Assembly (NCBI GenBank): GCA_963774935.1
Contig: CAVZGO010000002.1
Location: 215,888-279,887 of the forward strand
DNA: 64,000 bases
Direction: 5' to 3'
Origin: CAVZGO01 sp963774935
Lineage (GTDB): Bacteria > Chloroflexota > Anaerolineae > Anaerolineales > UBA4823
Part shown: one piece after another, positions 44,492-53,778 of the stretch
Position numbering within the stretch: position 1 is the stretch's first letter
Layout of the letters: every line of letters begins with the position of its first letter
Position numbers and translations under genes: made by a program
The notes under the pieces: model-generated
Told to the model about the DNA's origin: nothing
Seen by the model: only the letters and a program-made list of their open reading frames with translations
Databases searched by the model: none

Positions 44492-46133
44492 ATGAAGAGA
44501 TTCAAGCTGTTTGAAATATTAGCCAGTATTGTAACTCTCTCGCTGTTTATGGCTGCCTGCGGTATAACCATCAATCCTCAGGCATCGCCGAACCCATCCG
44601 TTGACACATCTAATCCAACCCAGGCAGAGGTAGCCACGAGCACTGCCGAACCAGTCCTGCCCACTGCTACCGTAGATATGCAGGCTGCTCCTACGTTTAC
44701 ACCCGCTACGATCCCCCTCTCTTATCTTGTCTGTCCACCGGCAAACTGCAGCATCGCGCGCGCATGGCAGGTGGGCGGAGAGCAGCCGCTGGAGCTTAAA
44801 ATCCCCGAATTTGGGTTTTCCCACTACGATGCAAGCCAGGTTACTATGAAAGTGCTGCACGCCAGCCAGTTCCCTGACCACGGTGCTGGACCAGCTAATC
44901 TCTCTGTTGGCGATCTTTTGGTTTACGATATTATCGCCCAGGAAGACAAGGTGATTTTTCCCGAGCAGAACATCGTGGAGGCACTCTGGGCACCCAACGG
45001 CCAGGATTTTGCTTACCTGAAAGCCACCGAGAGCACCTATGAGCTACGCTGGCGCACCGCTGCTGGCGAAGACCGCCTGCTTGCAGTGGACGTATCGCCG
45101 ACATTCAGCATCTCCCCCGATGGGCAGCAAGTGGTCTTTACACGTGAAACAGGTTACAAAGTTGGTCAACCTGGAGTTCTACATCGTTTCTGCGGATGGC
45201 AGTGGAGAACGCCAGATCGGTTATTCCGATCGCCAGGGATCAGGCGGGATCAGCGACCAGCCGTTATGGTCGCCGGACGGAAAATATGTCATCCTTCCTG
45301 TATCTTACATCACTGCGCCACTGCGCTCGGTGCTGCTGGCAACAGATGGCAGTATAGAGCAGCCGCTTGCTTATGGCGAAGGCGTTCCTGCACATTTCAC
45401 TGAGCAGGAGTTCGTCCCCAACCTATGGCTGCCAGATGGTGAGCATGTGCTCGGTGTGCAGTTTGCTGGCATGATAAGTCCACCCTATGCTCAAGATGTC
45501 GCGATTGGAAGCCTTGATCGCACGAGCGGAAAAATCACCAATGTAATTCCGGTATCATGGGGAGCACTATCTGCCTTTGCATGGGAAACTCCTGGACAAC
45601 GCGCCTGGCTTGTTGGCGATGATGGCTCGCTAAAATTCCTTGATCTCAACGCACCAAACCCGCTACCTGCTTCATGCAAAGTGGCTGGGGAACTGCTCTT
45701 CGTCAATCCACCAAAGGGTTACTGCTTATCGCACCCGAAGGATGTCAATATCCAGGCATACGAATATGAGCGCCCACTATTCGTGGGACCGGCATTGGAT
45801 GACAGCATCGAGCCGCTTCAATCACGGTTGTGGATCGAAACAGAGGATGTGCCACAGGACAGCCGGCTCGCAGACCTGGTTGATGGATTCATAGCTAACC
45901 AACCGCAAGGAGACCCGGCGATTACACGCCAGCCATTCACCCTGGGCGGCGAGCCTGCTGAGCTGCTGGATAACGTACCCGGGCAGTTGTTCTCAAGAGT
46001 GCTACTGAGCTATCACAATGGCAGGCTGTACAAGCTGTGGTTCAACCCGGTGGACTTGTCAGTACCGGATGTGCTTCCAGAAGTCGAACGGTTATTCAGC
46101 GCGGTGACGAGCTCATTCGCATTCCTACCATAA
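44492..46133 (+). CDS. Lipoprotein with WD40/TolB-like beta-propeller segments, frameshifted
   Basis: About 545 residues after removing one base near 45163; uncorrected, the first frame ends at 45403 and the second continues to 46133. The signal peptide ends in a lipobox (FMAACG). A Thr/Pro-rich linker is followed by TolB-like propeller repeats, such as SPTFSISPDGQQVVFTRETG and DQPLWSPDGKYVILPVSY. The C-terminal 120 residues (IEPLQSRLWIETEDVPQDSR...) form a separate unrecognised domain. A secreted surface protein is likely, of unknown ligand. Terminator-like hairpin at 46201-46231 follows. Confidence 0.75.
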
Positions 46134-46200
46134 CCCCAAGAAACCGGGTTGACAGCATCCTACCGGAAAATTCTCTGATCGCATTTTACATCCGTAGTTT

Positions 46201-46231
46201 CAACAGCTGGATCAACATGATCCAGCTGTTG
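46201..46231 (+). terminator. Perfect hairpin, probable terminator
   Basis: CAACAGCTGGATCA (46201-46214) and TGATCCAGCTGTTG (46218-46231) pair over 14 bp with a three-base loop. No strong T run follows. The rest of 46134-46359 shows nothing further. Confidence 0.65.
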
Positions 46232-46401
46232 TGTTATGTCCAATGTCTAGGTTAAGATTAATTCGATTGACGAACGGATGAATCTGTCACCCCAAAAGGA
46301 TGAAAACCAAACACATGAATTCATACTGTCAATCCATGAATCTGATTTAAAATAGCTGTATGCATCGGCATACACAAAACGACCAAATACTTATCTACAA
46401 C

Positions 46402-46644
46402 ATGGCTGACCAGCTTGAGCTGGCTGCTGCGCTGGTCAGCCGGCTGGAACGCCTTTCAGCCGATTCGATCTGGGCGCACCGTGCCAGCGGGGTGCGTGGC
46501 GCACTGCTTAAATCGATCGACAACCTTCAGACTTCGCAGCCAGAAGATAGCGATGAATTAAGGACTGAAATCCAGCGCCTGGCACAGTCAACGACATATG
46601 GATATTGGGTTTTAGAAAAAGCGGCTCGCGAGCTGATTGAGTAA
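46402..46644 (+). CDS. Small helical protein, unknown function
   Basis: Start uncertain: ATG 46402 gives 80 residues (MADQLELAAALVSRLERLSA...), ATG 46360 gives 94. The sequence is acidic, helical, with no signal peptide or metal site. It lies 14 bases before the copper chaperone gene. A helical regulator or adaptor is possible; I recognise no family. Confidence 0.5.
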   Translation: MADQLELAAALVSRLERLSADSIWAHRASGVRGALLKSIDNLQTSQPEDSDELRTEIQRLAQSTTYGYWVLEKAARELIE

Positions 46645-46658
46645 AAACTGGAGACCAA

Positions 46659-47096
46659 ATGAAAAGATGGATTGTTTTTATATTGCCGATTATCCTATTG
46701 CTTGCCGTTGCTGCCTGCAGCAGTGCTCCAGACGAACCCATCGTAGTTACCGATGCATGGGTCCGCTCAGCCCCAGCCGGGCAAAACAGTGCCATCTATT
46801 TTCAGATCGACAATCCTGATTCCACTCCAGACAGCCTGTTGAGTGCATCCACCAGCGTCGCCCAGGCAACTGAGCTTCACATGAGCCAGATGGATTCCAG
46901 CGGGGTGATGTCGATGCAACCACAACAATCCGTAGAAATACCAGCCAGCGATACGGTGGAATTCAAACCCGGCGGGCTGCACGTGATGCTGATAAACCTG
47001 AACCAGGACCTGGCACTGGGAAACACGATCTTGCTGACATTGAAATTTGAAAAAGCCGGAGAAATCACCCTGGAAGTGCCGGTCGAAGAAAGATAA
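46659..47096 (+). CDS. PCu(A)C-type copper chaperone lipoprotein
   Basis: A 145-residue lipoprotein (lipobox LLAVAAC). The copper-binding pattern of the PCu(A)C family is visible: LHMSQM, further Met residues, and GGLHVMLINL about 40 residues later. Such chaperones deliver Cu(I) to cytochrome oxidase or other extracytoplasmic cuproenzymes. Here the three-cupredoxin NirK encoded in the same window is one possible client. Confidence 0.88.
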   Translation: MKRWIVFILPIILLLAVAACSSAPDEPIVVTDAWVRSAPAGQNSAIYFQIDNPDSTPDSLLSASTSVAQATELHMSQMDSSGVMSMQPQQSVEIPASDTVEFKPGGLHVMLINLNQDLALGNTILLTLKFEKAGEITLEVPVEER

Positions 47097-47106
47097 AGTA
47101 TTCTCG

Positions 47107-47913
47107 TTGAACATCAAGCGCGTTTTATACATCTGGTTAGTGCTGGTTTTTGCCATCACAGCCTGCAATCCAGATACAGGTCCCACCCCAGTTAGCCAGC
47201 CGGTGATTTCAGCGACAGCTCCTGCTGGATCACCCACTGTCGTCCGACCGGTAAATACAAGCACTGCAACAGTTATTGTAACTGAACGACCGCTTCCGAC
47301 ACAAACACCAGCTCCGTCTGCAACACCGACTTTTACTCCGATTCCAACCTACATCAATTTACGCGGCCAGGTGCTTGTTCGATCGAACTGCCGCTATGGT
47401 CCCGGGGCGCCATATCTTTACAAGTATGGGCTCGTGCCGGGCAGCAACTTGGAAATTATCGGTCGCAACGATCTTGGAACCTGGATATTGATCCGTGCGA
47501 TTGGTGGAACAAATCCATGCTGGGTGAAGGCATCACTGATGGATATCAAGGGCGACGTGATGGCTGTCGCCCCGACGTATATTGCTCTGCCGCAAAGCCC
47601 TTATTACGAGCCGCCGCGCTGGGTGCAGGCAACCCGTGATGGCGATAAAGTCACCGTGTATTGGAAACCGGTCTATTATCGCCCTGGAGATGAAACCGCT
47701 GAAGCGCCTTACCTGATCGAAGCCTGGGTGTGCCGGGATGGCAAATTGATTTTTACTCCGATCGGTGTTTACGAAACCCAAACCATCATAATCGATGAAC
47801 CGGGCTGCTCAGAACCGTCCCACGGGCGCCTTTATTTTGTCGAAAAACACGGGTATTCGCTGTGGAGAAAGATCCCCTGGCCGCCTCCCGAGGTTGAGCC
47901 AACCTCGAAATGA
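47107..47913 (+). CDS. SH3b-like domain lipoprotein
   Basis: Probable TTG start at 47107, giving 268 residues; an in-frame ATG at 47047 lies inside the previous gene. The lipobox (FAITAC) is followed by a Thr/Pro-rich linker and an SH3b domain (INLRGQVLVRSNCRYGPGAPYLYKYGLVPG...WILIRAIGGTNPCWVKASL). SH3b modules bind peptidoglycan or other ligands. The C-terminal 100 residues are fibronectin-like. It is a surface lipoprotein, and lies 10 bases behind the copper chaperone gene. Confidence 0.75.
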   Translation: MNIKRVLYIWLVLVFAITACNPDTGPTPVSQPVISATAPAGSPTVVRPVNTSTATVIVTERPLPTQTPAPSATPTFTPIPTYINLRGQVLVRSNCRYGPGAPYLYKYGLVPGSNLEIIGRNDLGTWILIRAIGGTNPCWVKASLMDIKGDVMAVAPTYIALPQSPYYEPPRWVQATRDGDKVTVYWKPVYYRPGDETAEAPYLIEAWVCRDGKLIFTPIGVYETQTIIIDEPGCSEPSHGRLYFVEKHGYSLWRKIPWPPPEVEPTSK

Positions 47914-48024
47914 CATTTGTCTACAAAATGGGTGATGTTCATATATTGCTACCATCGCCCGTTTCTGATATCTTAAGGATAACCATAACATTTTTGTGTT
48001 TAATCCTTAGAATTACCTTATCAT

Positions 48025-48711
48025 ATGCCAGAAATCCAATTAAGCGAACGCGAGGAAATGTACCTGGTGACCATCGCCAGGATCCAAGAGGCTGGGGATG
48101 CTGGACCGGTTCCTTTAAAAACACTGGCACGTGAGCTCGGCATTGGATCGATATCCACCAACCAGATGGTGCGCACACTGGAAGAAGCCGGCTGGTTGAT
48201 TTATACCCCTTACAAAGGAGTTGAGTTTACCCCGCCAGGCAGGCAGCGCGCCTTGCGAATTTTACGCCACCGCCGTTTGTGGCAGGTTTTCCTGGTTGAG
48301 CGGATCGGCTACTCATCGGATGAGGCATCTGAATTAGCCTGCCGGCTCGAGCACACGCTGCCTCCTGAAGCCGCAGAGCGGCTGGCTTCCTGGTTGGGAC
48401 AACCAGAGGTCGCTCCTGATGGACACCCGATCCCAATGCAGGGTGCAGATAGTTTAACCGCTCATATCTCTCCGTTAGGCGAAATGAAACCCAACCAGAC
48501 TGCCAGCATCATTGAGCTGCCCCAGGATGCTGCTGCACGAAGCTTTCTGGAAGCACAAGGACTACGACCCAACGAATCCATCACCGTGCTAGGAATTAAT
48601 TCTCAAGGCGACCTCCTGCTGCGTGATTGCCACAATAAACTGCTCCACCTCAACCACGAAATCGCTGGCTCTATCTTGGTCAGCCATGAGCTATGTGAAC
48701 CAGAAACATGA
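48025..48711 (+). CDS. DtxR/MntR-family metal-dependent regulator
   Basis: A 228-residue protein: winged-helix domain (residues 5-70, LSEREEMYLVTIARI...SISTNQMVRTLEEAGWLIY), metal-binding dimerisation domain (RLEHTLPPEAAERL), and a C-terminal FeoA/SH3-like domain (from about residue 150). It overlaps feoB by 4 bases (ATGA), so it most likely represses its own iron-uptake operon when Fe(II) is high. The upstream gap 47914-48024 has AT-rich repeats (TTAAGGAT...ATCCTTAG) that may be its operator. Confidence 0.9.
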   Translation: MPEIQLSEREEMYLVTIARIQEAGDAGPVPLKTLARELGIGSISTNQMVRTLEEAGWLIYTPYKGVEFTPPGRQRALRILRHRRLWQVFLVERIGYSSDEASELACRLEHTLPPEAAERLASWLGQPEVAPDGHPIPMQGADSLTAHISPLGEMKPNQTASIIELPQDAAARSFLEAQGLRPNESITVLGINSQGDLLLRDCHNKLLHLNHEIAGSILVSHELCEPET

Positions 48712-50768
48712 TCAACCCTTCTCTCACCCAACCCAGGACCACACCTCAAGTTGAGACAGTCGCCACTGCTCAGGCAGCAAGCTGCCATTCTGCACCTCAG
48801 CTGGATACTGGCGGTTTGCCACTGGTCGCAATCGTTGGCTCACCAAACGTGGGTAAATCTGTGCTGTTTCACAAGCTCACCGGCATTTACGCGGCAGTAT
48901 CAAATTATCCCGGCACCACCGTGGAAGTTACGCGCGGTAAAGCGCGTTTGGGAGACGCTGAAGCAGGCATCTGGGATACCCCCGGGATGTATAACCTGCT
49001 GCCGATCACCGAGGAAGAACGGGTAGCGAGGCAAATCTTACTGAGTGAGACCCCTGCCGTTGTGGTTCATGTCGTGGATGCCAAGAATCTGGAGCGCATG
49101 CTGCCCATGACCCTGCAGCTACTGGAAGCCGGCTTACCGGTGGTGCTTGCGGCTAACTTGATGGACGAAGCGGACCAGCTTGGAATTCATATTGACCTGG
49201 CAGAGCTGGGCAGCAGGCTGGGCATCCCCGTCGTTGGAACCGCGCTGGCATTAGGCAAAGGAGCTCGCGAAATAAAGGATGCCCTATCAGCGCAGCTTTC
49301 ACAACAAAGAGATCCAGGGGCGCCAATCGTGCCCACCGTCCTTATAAAGTATCCGCATCACATCGAGCAAGCCCTTGCTCAGCTGGTAGAACACTTGCAA
49401 TTGTCTTACAGCATCTCCAAACGCTCGGTGGCAATGCTGCTGCTGGAAGGTGACCTGGAAATGCTGCAGACCGTGCAGCGTCTGGAAGGAGAACGCTATC
49501 CTGAGATTGTGGGACACCTGCACCTGGCAAAGGAAGCTGCCAACCAGCCAATGACGTATCTGATCAGCCAGGCACAGCGCCGAATGGCTCAGACCACACT
49601 GGATGGCGTATTCCAGCCTGCAACTACCCGGCCGACCAGTCTGGCAAGCCGCGTAAGCAACTGGATGATCCATCCGCTCACCGGGTTACCGATTCTATTT
49701 CTCGTTTTGTTCATACTGTATGAGTTTGTCGGCGTGTTAGGCGCCCAAACACTGGTGGGCTGGCTGGAAGAACACATATTTGCCAGTGGGCTCAATCCCT
49801 GGATAGACGGCGTACTGCAGACCTGGATCCCCATCCCGGCGATCCAGTCCCTACTGGGCGGTGAATATGGATTGATTACCCTGGGCTTGCGCTATACCTT
49901 TGCTATCATCCTGCCCATCGTAGGTACATTTTTCCTGGCTTTCTCAGTGATTGAGGACAGCGGCTACCTGCCACGCCTTGCGATGCTGATCGACCGGACA
50001 TTCAAGAAAATTGGTCTGAGCGGGCGGGCAGTCATCCCGATGGTGTTGGGCTTTGGCTGCGACACCATGGCGACGATTACCACCCGCACATTGGAGACCA
50101 AACGGGAGCGCGTTATTGCCACCTTGCTGCTCTCCCTGGCGATCCCCTGCTCAGCACAGCTAGGCGTGATGCTGGCGATGTTCGCCGGACAGCCCAGGCT
50201 TCTGCTTGCCTGGGTTGGGATCATTGCCGGTATATTTCTGCTGGTGGGCTACCTGAGCGCACAGCTCACACCGGGAGAGCGGCCATCCTTTTACATCGAG
50301 CTGCCGCCGCTGCGCCTGCCGCGTTTTCGCAACGTGCTGGTGAAGACTTACACGCGCATGGAGTGGTATCTCCGTGAGGTTTTCCCGTTGTTTATGTTCG
50401 CCAGTGTGGTCATCTGGATCGGCACGCTGACCGGCTTGTTCGACTGGGCTGTCGGCGTCCTGGTTCCGGTAGTGCGCTGGCTGGGGCTGCCAGATGAGGC
50501 TGCAGTAGCCTTTTTGTTCGGCTTCTTCCGCCGTGATTATGGCGCCGCCGGTTTGTATGACATGCGAAGCAGCCTGACCAGCGCTCAACTGTTAGTCGCT
50601 ATAACCACCATGACGCTCTTCCTGCCTTGCCTGGCGCAGCTCGCGGTAACGGTCAAAGAACACGGCTGGAAGACCGCCCTGGGCATGGCTGCTTTCATCT
50701 TTCCATTTGCTCTGCTGGTTGGCTGGGGGTTGAGCACCCTGCTTCGATTGCTGGGAGTCGGGCAATGA
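48708..50768 (+). CDS. feoB: Ferrous iron transporter FeoB
   Basis: A 686-residue GTPase-coupled Fe(II) permease. The G domain begins with IVGSPNVGKSVLFHKLTG (near residue 43), with G3 DTPGMYNL and NLMDEADQ as G4. The transmembrane part has the two gate regions (about 310-680), with an FGCDTMATITTRTLET signature and PCSAQLGVMLAMF. It follows the DtxR-type regulator and precedes a FeoA-domain protein, a complete Feo system in an unusual order. Confidence 0.96.
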   Translation: MINPSLTQPRTTPQVETVATAQAASCHSAPQLDTGGLPLVAIVGSPNVGKSVLFHKLTGIYAAVSNYPGTTVEVTRGKARLGDAEAGIWDTPGMYNLLPITEEERVARQILLSETPAVVVHVVDAKNLERMLPMTLQLLEAGLPVVLAANLMDEADQLGIHIDLAELGSRLGIPVVGTALALGKGAREIKDALSAQLSQQRDPGAPIVPTVLIKYPHHIEQALAQLVEHLQLSYSISKRSVAMLLLEGDLEMLQTVQRLEGERYPEIVGHLHLAKEAANQPMTYLISQAQRRMAQTTLDGVFQPATTRPTSLASRVSNWMIHPLTGLPILFLVLFILYEFVGVLGAQTLVGWLEEHIFASGLNPWIDGVLQTWIPIPAIQSLLGGEYGLITLGLRYTFAIILPIVGTFFLAFSVIEDSGYLPRLAMLIDRTFKKIGLSGRAVIPMVLGFGCDTMATITTRTLETKRERVIATLLLSLAIPCSAQLGVMLAMFAGQPRLLLAWVGIIAGIFLLVGYLSAQLTPGERPSFYIELPPLRLPRFRNVLVKTYTRMEWYLREVFPLFMFASVVIWIGTLTGLFDWAVGVLVPVVRWLGLPDEAAVAFLFGFFRRDYGAAGLYDMRSSLTSAQLLVAITTMTLFLPCLAQLAVTVKEHGWKTALGMAAFIFPFALLVGWGLSTLLRLLGVGQ

Positions 50769-51007
50769 TGGCAAGCAGCTCCGCCACAACTAATGGCAGC
50801 CTGATGCGCTGTGATTTCTGCGGGCACGAATTCGATGCTGGCTGCGCAACACAAAGCTGTAAAAGCTGCCCAATGGTCTCCAACTGCGGGCAGCTCGCCT
50901 GTCCGAACTGCGGTTATCCCATCCTGCGTGAATCTGCCCTGCTGCGCTGGTTGCGCGGCGTCAAGTTGAAAGCTGCCAAATCAGCGCCAGATGTGGAGGT
51001 TCCTTGA
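50765..51007 (+). CDS. Small cysteine-rich zinc-ribbon protein of the Feo operon
   Basis: An 80-residue protein whose ATGATG start overlaps the feoB stop. Eight Cys residues lie in MRCDFCGHEF, GCATQSCKSC, NCGQLACPNCGYP, forming one or two zinc ribbons or possibly an Fe-S site. Small cysteine-rich proteins such as FeoC occur in Feo operons, but this sequence is not FeoC. It is coupled between feoB and the FeoA-domain gene. Confidence 0.7.
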   Translation: MMASSSATTNGSLMRCDFCGHEFDAGCATQSCKSCPMVSNCGQLACPNCGYPILRESALLRWLRGVKLKAAKSAPDVEVP

Positions 51008-51639
51008 AAATTAGTGAAGCTGCGCAAGAACAGCTCGAGCTGCTGTGGATCCAAACAGAAGAAAACCACACGGATGGAACACATCAATCCGCTCAGACAG
51101 GTGATTATTCTGAGCTGGTCGCCTTGAGCCTGGTGATTCTGGTAGAAAATAAGCCCACATTAACTCCAACCGGGCATGTTGAGGCTGGGCTGGCTATCCG
51201 CCGCCACCGTCTGGCTGAACGCCTTCTGGCAGATGTGCTGGTAACAGAAACATCACAGCTCGATGACCGCGCCTGCGGGCTGGAACACGCTCTGTTCGAT
51301 GGGGTGGATGAAAGCATCTGCACATTGCTGGGTCACCCGCAGGTGTGCCCACATGGCAAGCCCATCCCGCCCGGCGTGTGCTGTCAGCAGGCGCGCACCT
51401 CGGTTGGGCAGCTGGTCGCACCGCTCAAGGAGCTGAAGCGCGGCCAGAAAGGCAAGATTTCTTACATCCACATGCACAACCCTCAGCACCTGCAGAAGCT
51501 GATGGCAATGGGCGTCCTGCCCGGGATCTCCCTCTCGGTGCTGGAGACTTACCCCTCCTTTGTATTCGAAGCGGGTTACAGCCAGTTCGCTGTGGATGAA
51601 GATATCGCCGCAGAAATATACGTGCGCCTAAGTCGCTGA
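51004..51639 (+). CDS. DtxR-like protein with C-terminal FeoA domain
   Basis: A 211-residue protein beginning with TTG 51004 behind GGAGGT. The N-terminal winged helix is degenerate, but HRLAERLLADVL and LEHALFDGVDESICTLLGHP match the DtxR dimerisation and metal-binding region. Conserved Cys/His (CPHGKPIPPGVCC) lie before the FeoA domain (about 135-211, LKRGQKGKISYIHMHNPQHLQKLMAMG). It likely acts as the FeoA partner that stimulates FeoB, or as a metal sensor lacking DNA binding. Confidence 0.78.
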   Translation: MKISEAAQEQLELLWIQTEENHTDGTHQSAQTGDYSELVALSLVILVENKPTLTPTGHVEAGLAIRRHRLAERLLADVLVTETSQLDDRACGLEHALFDGVDESICTLLGHPQVCPHGKPIPPGVCCQQARTSVGQLVAPLKELKRGQKGKISYIHMHNPQHLQKLMAMGVLPGISLSVLETYPSFVFEAGYSQFAVDEDIAAEIYVRLSR

Positions 51640-51650
51640 CGATTATTCCC

Positions 51651-52688
51651 GTGCACACCAGTCAGGTCATCCTTGCCAGCGCCCCGATCCGCATCTGCGA
51701 TTGCGGCGGCTGGACGGATACCTGGTTTGCCCGGCATGGCAAAATATTCAACATTGCCGTGACGCCACGAGTGAATGTAGATATCAAGATCGACCCTGAT
51801 CCAGAGAAGTCTGGTGGGCTGATTTTAGATGTGCGCAATTATGGCGAGCGTTATCGCTGGCAGCCAGGTCCGCCGTGGGGTCCCCACCCACTGCTGGAAG
51901 CTGCACTGACTTTGATGAGCATACCTCCCGACCTGGCGTGTGAGATATCGATATACTCCAGCGCGCCAAGTGGAGCGTCCACCGGCACATCCGCAGCGGT
52001 CACGGTTGCATTGATCGGTGCGCTGGCGCGGTTGCTGGAGCGACCGCTGAGCCCCCAGCAGGTAGCCATGGCAGCCCATCAGGTTGAAACAGAGCTGCTT
52101 GGTCAGCAGTGCGGCATCCAGGACCAGCTCGCCGCTGCATTTGGCGGCATCAACCTGATCGCAATGGACAAGTATCCGCATGCTACGGTCACGCCTGTCT
52201 CTTGCAGCCAGCAAGCCTGGGAGCAGCTAGAGCTGCGCCTGGCGCTGGTTTACCTGGGAAAACCTCACCAATCATCCAGCATCCACCAGATGGTCATCCA
52301 GAGATTAGAAGAAAGCGGGGCTGCTGACCCGGCGCTAGAAGCGCTGCGCCACGCTGCCCTGCAGGCAGTTGAGGCGCTCAGCCGCGCAGACCTGCCTGCC
52401 CTGGGAGCAGCCATGGTCGAAAACACCGCTGCACAGGCGGAGCTGCACCCGGCGCTGGTTTCGCAGGATGCCCGGCAGGTGATCGCCATCGCCCGCGAAT
52501 ACGGCGCCCTGGGATGGAAAGTCAATGGCGCTGGTGGTGAAGGCGGTTCGCTCACCTTGCTGGGCAGCGGAGATGCGAATGCGCAGCGAACAATGCTGCA
52601 GGCGATTTGCCTTTCAAACCCTCAATTTAAAGTCATTCCCATCACCATCAGCCGGGAAGGATTACAGACCTGGCAAGAATCCATCTAG
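51651..52688 (+). CDS. GHMP-superfamily sugar kinase-like protein
   Basis: A 345-residue protein with GTG start, 11 bases after the FeoA-domain gene. The GHMP motifs are visible: substrate motif ASAPIRICDCGGWTDTW near the N-terminus, ATP loop SAPSGASTGTSAAVTVAL (near residue 105), and the C-terminal GGEGGSLTLL. Its nearest family types are heptose/galactose kinases, but the sugar or mevalonate-type substrate cannot be assigned. The gene ends 12 bases before the first Rhs fragment on the opposite strand, which marks the left edge of the rearranged locus. Confidence 0.85.
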   Translation: MHTSQVILASAPIRICDCGGWTDTWFARHGKIFNIAVTPRVNVDIKIDPDPEKSGGLILDVRNYGERYRWQPGPPWGPHPLLEAALTLMSIPPDLACEISIYSSAPSGASTGTSAAVTVALIGALARLLERPLSPQQVAMAAHQVETELLGQQCGIQDQLAAAFGGINLIAMDKYPHATVTPVSCSQQAWEQLELRLALVYLGKPHQSSSIHQMVIQRLEESGAADPALEALRHAALQAVEALSRADLPALGAAMVENTAAQAELHPALVSQDARQVIAIAREYGALGWKVNGAGGEGGSLTLLGSGDANAQRTMLQAICLSNPQFKVIPITISREGLQTWQESI

Positions 52689-52699
52689 TACAGATATTT

Positions 52700-52932
52700 G
52701 TGTTCGCACCCATCGCCAATGCAGCGTGCGGCAGGCTGCGGCTGCCTTCCGGGCAGCTCACCTGGGCAGTGTAGCTCAACGCCTGCCCGCCCTTGCTGCT
52801 CAGCACCCCCGTCTCCGGCTGGTAGCTGTAGCTTTCCAGGGCATCATTGCCCTGTGTTCCCCCGCTGGCTGATGCGCTGGTCAGACGGTCTGCCGCATTA
52901 TACGTGAAGGTCTGCGCTTGCGGGCTGCTAGG
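52700..52932 (-). pseudogene. Rhs core fragment A
   Basis: The minus strand encodes QTFTYNAADRLTSASASG, then SYSYQPETGVLSSKGGQA, a piece of an Rhs repeat core. It matches the 5' part of the copy near 61.57-61.76 kb closely, and breaks off at a GANT site, 12 bases from the kinase stop. There is no start codon or toxin tip, so it is a stranded fragment. It carries core sequence further upstream than the other copies keep. Confidence 0.75.
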
Positions 52933-53123
52933 CGGAGGCGAGGCGACTCAGGTGGATTGGATCCCGCTACCTATCTCCGTTCCACGGATGTAGAAGCCGC
53001 TTAATTGGACTATTTGGTTGGTAAGGTGCAAGCCTGAGCTTAATTGTGCTCGGGACATATTAGAATCGCCTCGAGCGTAGGAGGGTACAGCTCTGCTGAG
53101 GAGCAACCCGAGCGTCTGCGAAC

Positions 53124-53186
53124 GACCGTTGACAGGGTAGAAGGTGGTTCGCCGCCTTCTGCTCTCTTTTTCCCCTGTCGATGGTC
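53124..53186. repeat. Long imperfect hairpin at a cassette boundary
   Basis: GACCGTTGACAGGG (53124-53137) pairs with CCCTGTCGATGGTC (53173-53186), and AGAAGGTGG with CCGCCTTCT around a TTCG tetraloop (53139-53160). Related copies lie near 57433-57488, and shorter matches to its outer arm (ACCGT..CAGGG) near 60309-60319. It may be a terminator or a recombination boundary. The stretch 52933-53296 has no gene. Confidence 0.6.
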
Positions 53187-53296
53187 TGAAAAGCGAAAAA
53201 CTCAAATCTGACACTCCTTGCTGAACATTGTCTACCTATTTGCTGCTTATGTTTGTCCGCCGAAAAATCCTCGATAGACCTACACCGGTATGCCAT

Positions 53297-53740
53297 TCAC
53301 TCTCTTTTCTTTACTGGGGTTCGTTCAATTCGGAAAATTAATTTGTCAAATTTTGTTTCAAATCCGATATCGTTACACTTATAACGTCTGCCATTCGCCA
53401 ATTCCTCGACTAACATTCCTGAACTCTGTGCTTGTGAGTTTTTCCCGAAACCCCTATCCCAGACGTTGTAAATGCTCAATAAACCGCTCTTCGTATAACA
53501 AATTACTTCAACCTTTTCAGGCGCCATCTCATACCAAAGAACAAAACTTTTATTTCTAATACCATCGACTTCGAGGCCTCGGTCAGACATCAACCAAATC
53601 CCTTGTGACCAGTCTGAATTTTTTAACTCGAATGTCACCGTTATTTTTTCGCCATCTATTATGGGAAAAACATCCCAAAGCACGATGTCTAATTTGGCAT
53701 CGAATGCTGGATTGTATATGCGTTCTTCACCTGGTTTCAT
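53297..53740 (-). CDS. Candidate immunity protein for the HNH toxin
   Basis: A 147-residue cytoplasmic protein, acidic and beta-rich (LDIVLWDVFPIIDGEKITVTF, LWYEMAPEKVEVICY). It starts 38 bases after the toxin stop and on the same strand, the classic position for a cognate immunity gene. No family is recognised and no signal peptide is present, consistent with neutralising a cytoplasmic nuclease. Confidence 0.6.
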   Translation of the reverse strand: MKPGEERIYNPAFDAKLDIVLWDVFPIIDGEKITVTFELKNSDWSQGIWLMSDRGLEVDGIRNKSFVLWYEMAPEKVEVICYTKSGLLSIYNVWDRGFGKNSQAQSSGMLVEELANGRRYKCNDIGFETKFDKLIFRIERTPVKKRE

Positions 53741-53778
53741 TCAATTCCTCACGTGTACATACCGCGTCATTGAAAGGA

